Shown: in pieces, positions 26,985 through 27,500 of the stretch
Numbering within the stretch: position 1 is the stretch's first letter
How the letters are laid out: each line of letters begins with the position of its first letter
From: Dunaliella salina
Taxonomy: Eukaryota > Chlorophyta > Chlorophyceae > Chlamydomonadales > Dunaliellaceae
DNA: 27,500 bases
Assembly: GCA_002284615.2 (NCBI GenBank)
Contig: MU069475.1
Coordinates: 594,184-621,683, forward strand
Reading direction: 5' to 3'
Made by a program: the position numbers and the translations under genes
Notes under the pieces: generated by a model
Seen by the model: the letters and a program-made list of their open reading frames with translations, nothing else
Told to the model about the DNA's origin: nothing
Database searches by the model: none

Positions 26985-27317
26985 TCAGCAGTCAGCAGGA
27001 ACGGAAAACAGGAGTGGAAGGGCACCAAAACAGACCTTGTTCCTCAGACGCTCCACTAATCTGCGACCAAGGAAAATGAGGAAAGTTTCATCAATCATTT
27101 CTATCAGGTCCACACCTCTGGTGCAAACCAGGCCCAGGTTCCAGCCCGCAACCAACGAGAACGCTGGTTGGAAGGACTGAATCAGTCTGCCAATTTCAAA
27201 CCAGCCCATTGATTGAGCCCATTTCAATCCTGTTTCAATCATTGTCTTGGTCCGCAACTCTGTGCCAAGTTGGGGGCAGCAGCTTGCAGCACAAACAAGC
27301 TGGCGGAGGCGCTCCAT
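26985..27317 (-). CDS. Open reading frame of 110 codons, unknown
   Basis: The minus-strand frame reads MERLRQLVCAASCCPQLGTE, TGLKWAQSMGWFEIGRLIQS, VDLIEMIDETFLIFLGRRLV and a stop at 26985. The composition is protein-like. Possible splice signals occur inside it (TCGCAG at about 27059; AAG|GTCTGT at about 27041). It lies upstream of the 26717-26493 exon on the same strand. It could be an exon or a decayed transposon fragment. The bases from 27318 to 27500 show nothing recognisable. Confidence 0.3.
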   Translation of the reverse strand: MERLRQLVCAASCCPQLGTELRTKTMIETGLKWAQSMGWFEIGRLIQSFQPAFSLVAGWNLGLVCTRGVDLIEMIDETFLIFLGRRLVERLRNKVCFGALPLLFSVPADC

Positions 27318-27500
27318 TCTGCACCCACATCAGTCCTGATGGGTGCCCCCTGCCAGCGCGCTCCTCTAGTGTCCCCCCGAAAAATCTGACATCGCAGCAT
27401 GATTAGACATGACTGCGACCGAGAGCAGCAGAAGTCCAGGAGCGCTGGTCATTTGGTGCGAGTTTGAAAATCCACCTTTTCCTGCCAAAGTGGGAGCAAA

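Overview
The window looks like nuclear DNA of a eukaryote, most plausibly a green alga of the Chlamydomonas/Haematococcus type. No bacterial operons, ribosome binding sites or phage genes are visible. The lineage call is an inference from three things: LINE proteins that combine a reverse transcriptase, RNase H and a restriction-like nuclease (an architecture described as Dualen/RandI in Chlamydomonas), Ala/Gln/Pro-rich exon-like stretches with GT-AG borders, and long (TG)n tracts next to those exons. The species is not known. Two single N bases (4199, 13273) indicate a draft assembly.

Bases 1-16,930 are a nest of decayed non-LTR retrotransposons from two families. Family 1 encodes RT, a PHD finger, RNase H, a CCHC zinc knuckle and a PD-(D/E)XK-like nuclease, ends in a short Pro-Pro-Asp-Pro peptide, and carries a CTTTT-type tail instead of poly(A). 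Its copies are B (1-200, +), E (about 1361-1475, +), C (2319-11123, +), D (7508-9721, -), G (11641-12060, -) and F (12061-16928, -). Family 2 is a LINE with an RT C-terminus and a terminal zinc knuckle but no RNase H. Its copies are A (201-1357, -), H (2141-2318 plus 11135-11640, -) and I (about 17985-19735, +).

The nesting order can be read from target-site duplications and from reading frames that continue across the insertions. C sits in the 3' end of H with an 11-bp duplication. D sits in the RNase H region of C with a 13-bp duplication. B interrupts A, G abuts H, and F interrupts G. Most copies are dead. D is a 5'-truncated but otherwise open copy.

Bases 16,930-19,740 hold an unassigned stretch with a strong G-quadruplex motif, then LINE I. 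LINE I is interrupted by a complete 509-bp TRIM (miniature LTR element): two 166-bp LTRs, TG...CA ends, an adjacent polypurine tract and a perfect 5-bp duplication. Removing it restores the LINE reading frame.

Bases 19,740-27,500 are low in recognisable transposons. They look like part of one or more intron-rich host genes on the minus strand. Several exon-like segments have good splice borders (24794-24964 and 26493-26717 are the best), and each of the three (TG)n tracts lies just downstream of such a segment. A tandem-repeat block (22.1-22.9 kb) repeats exon-like units, and a tRNA-like sequence lies at 23.2 kb. The host protein was not recognised.
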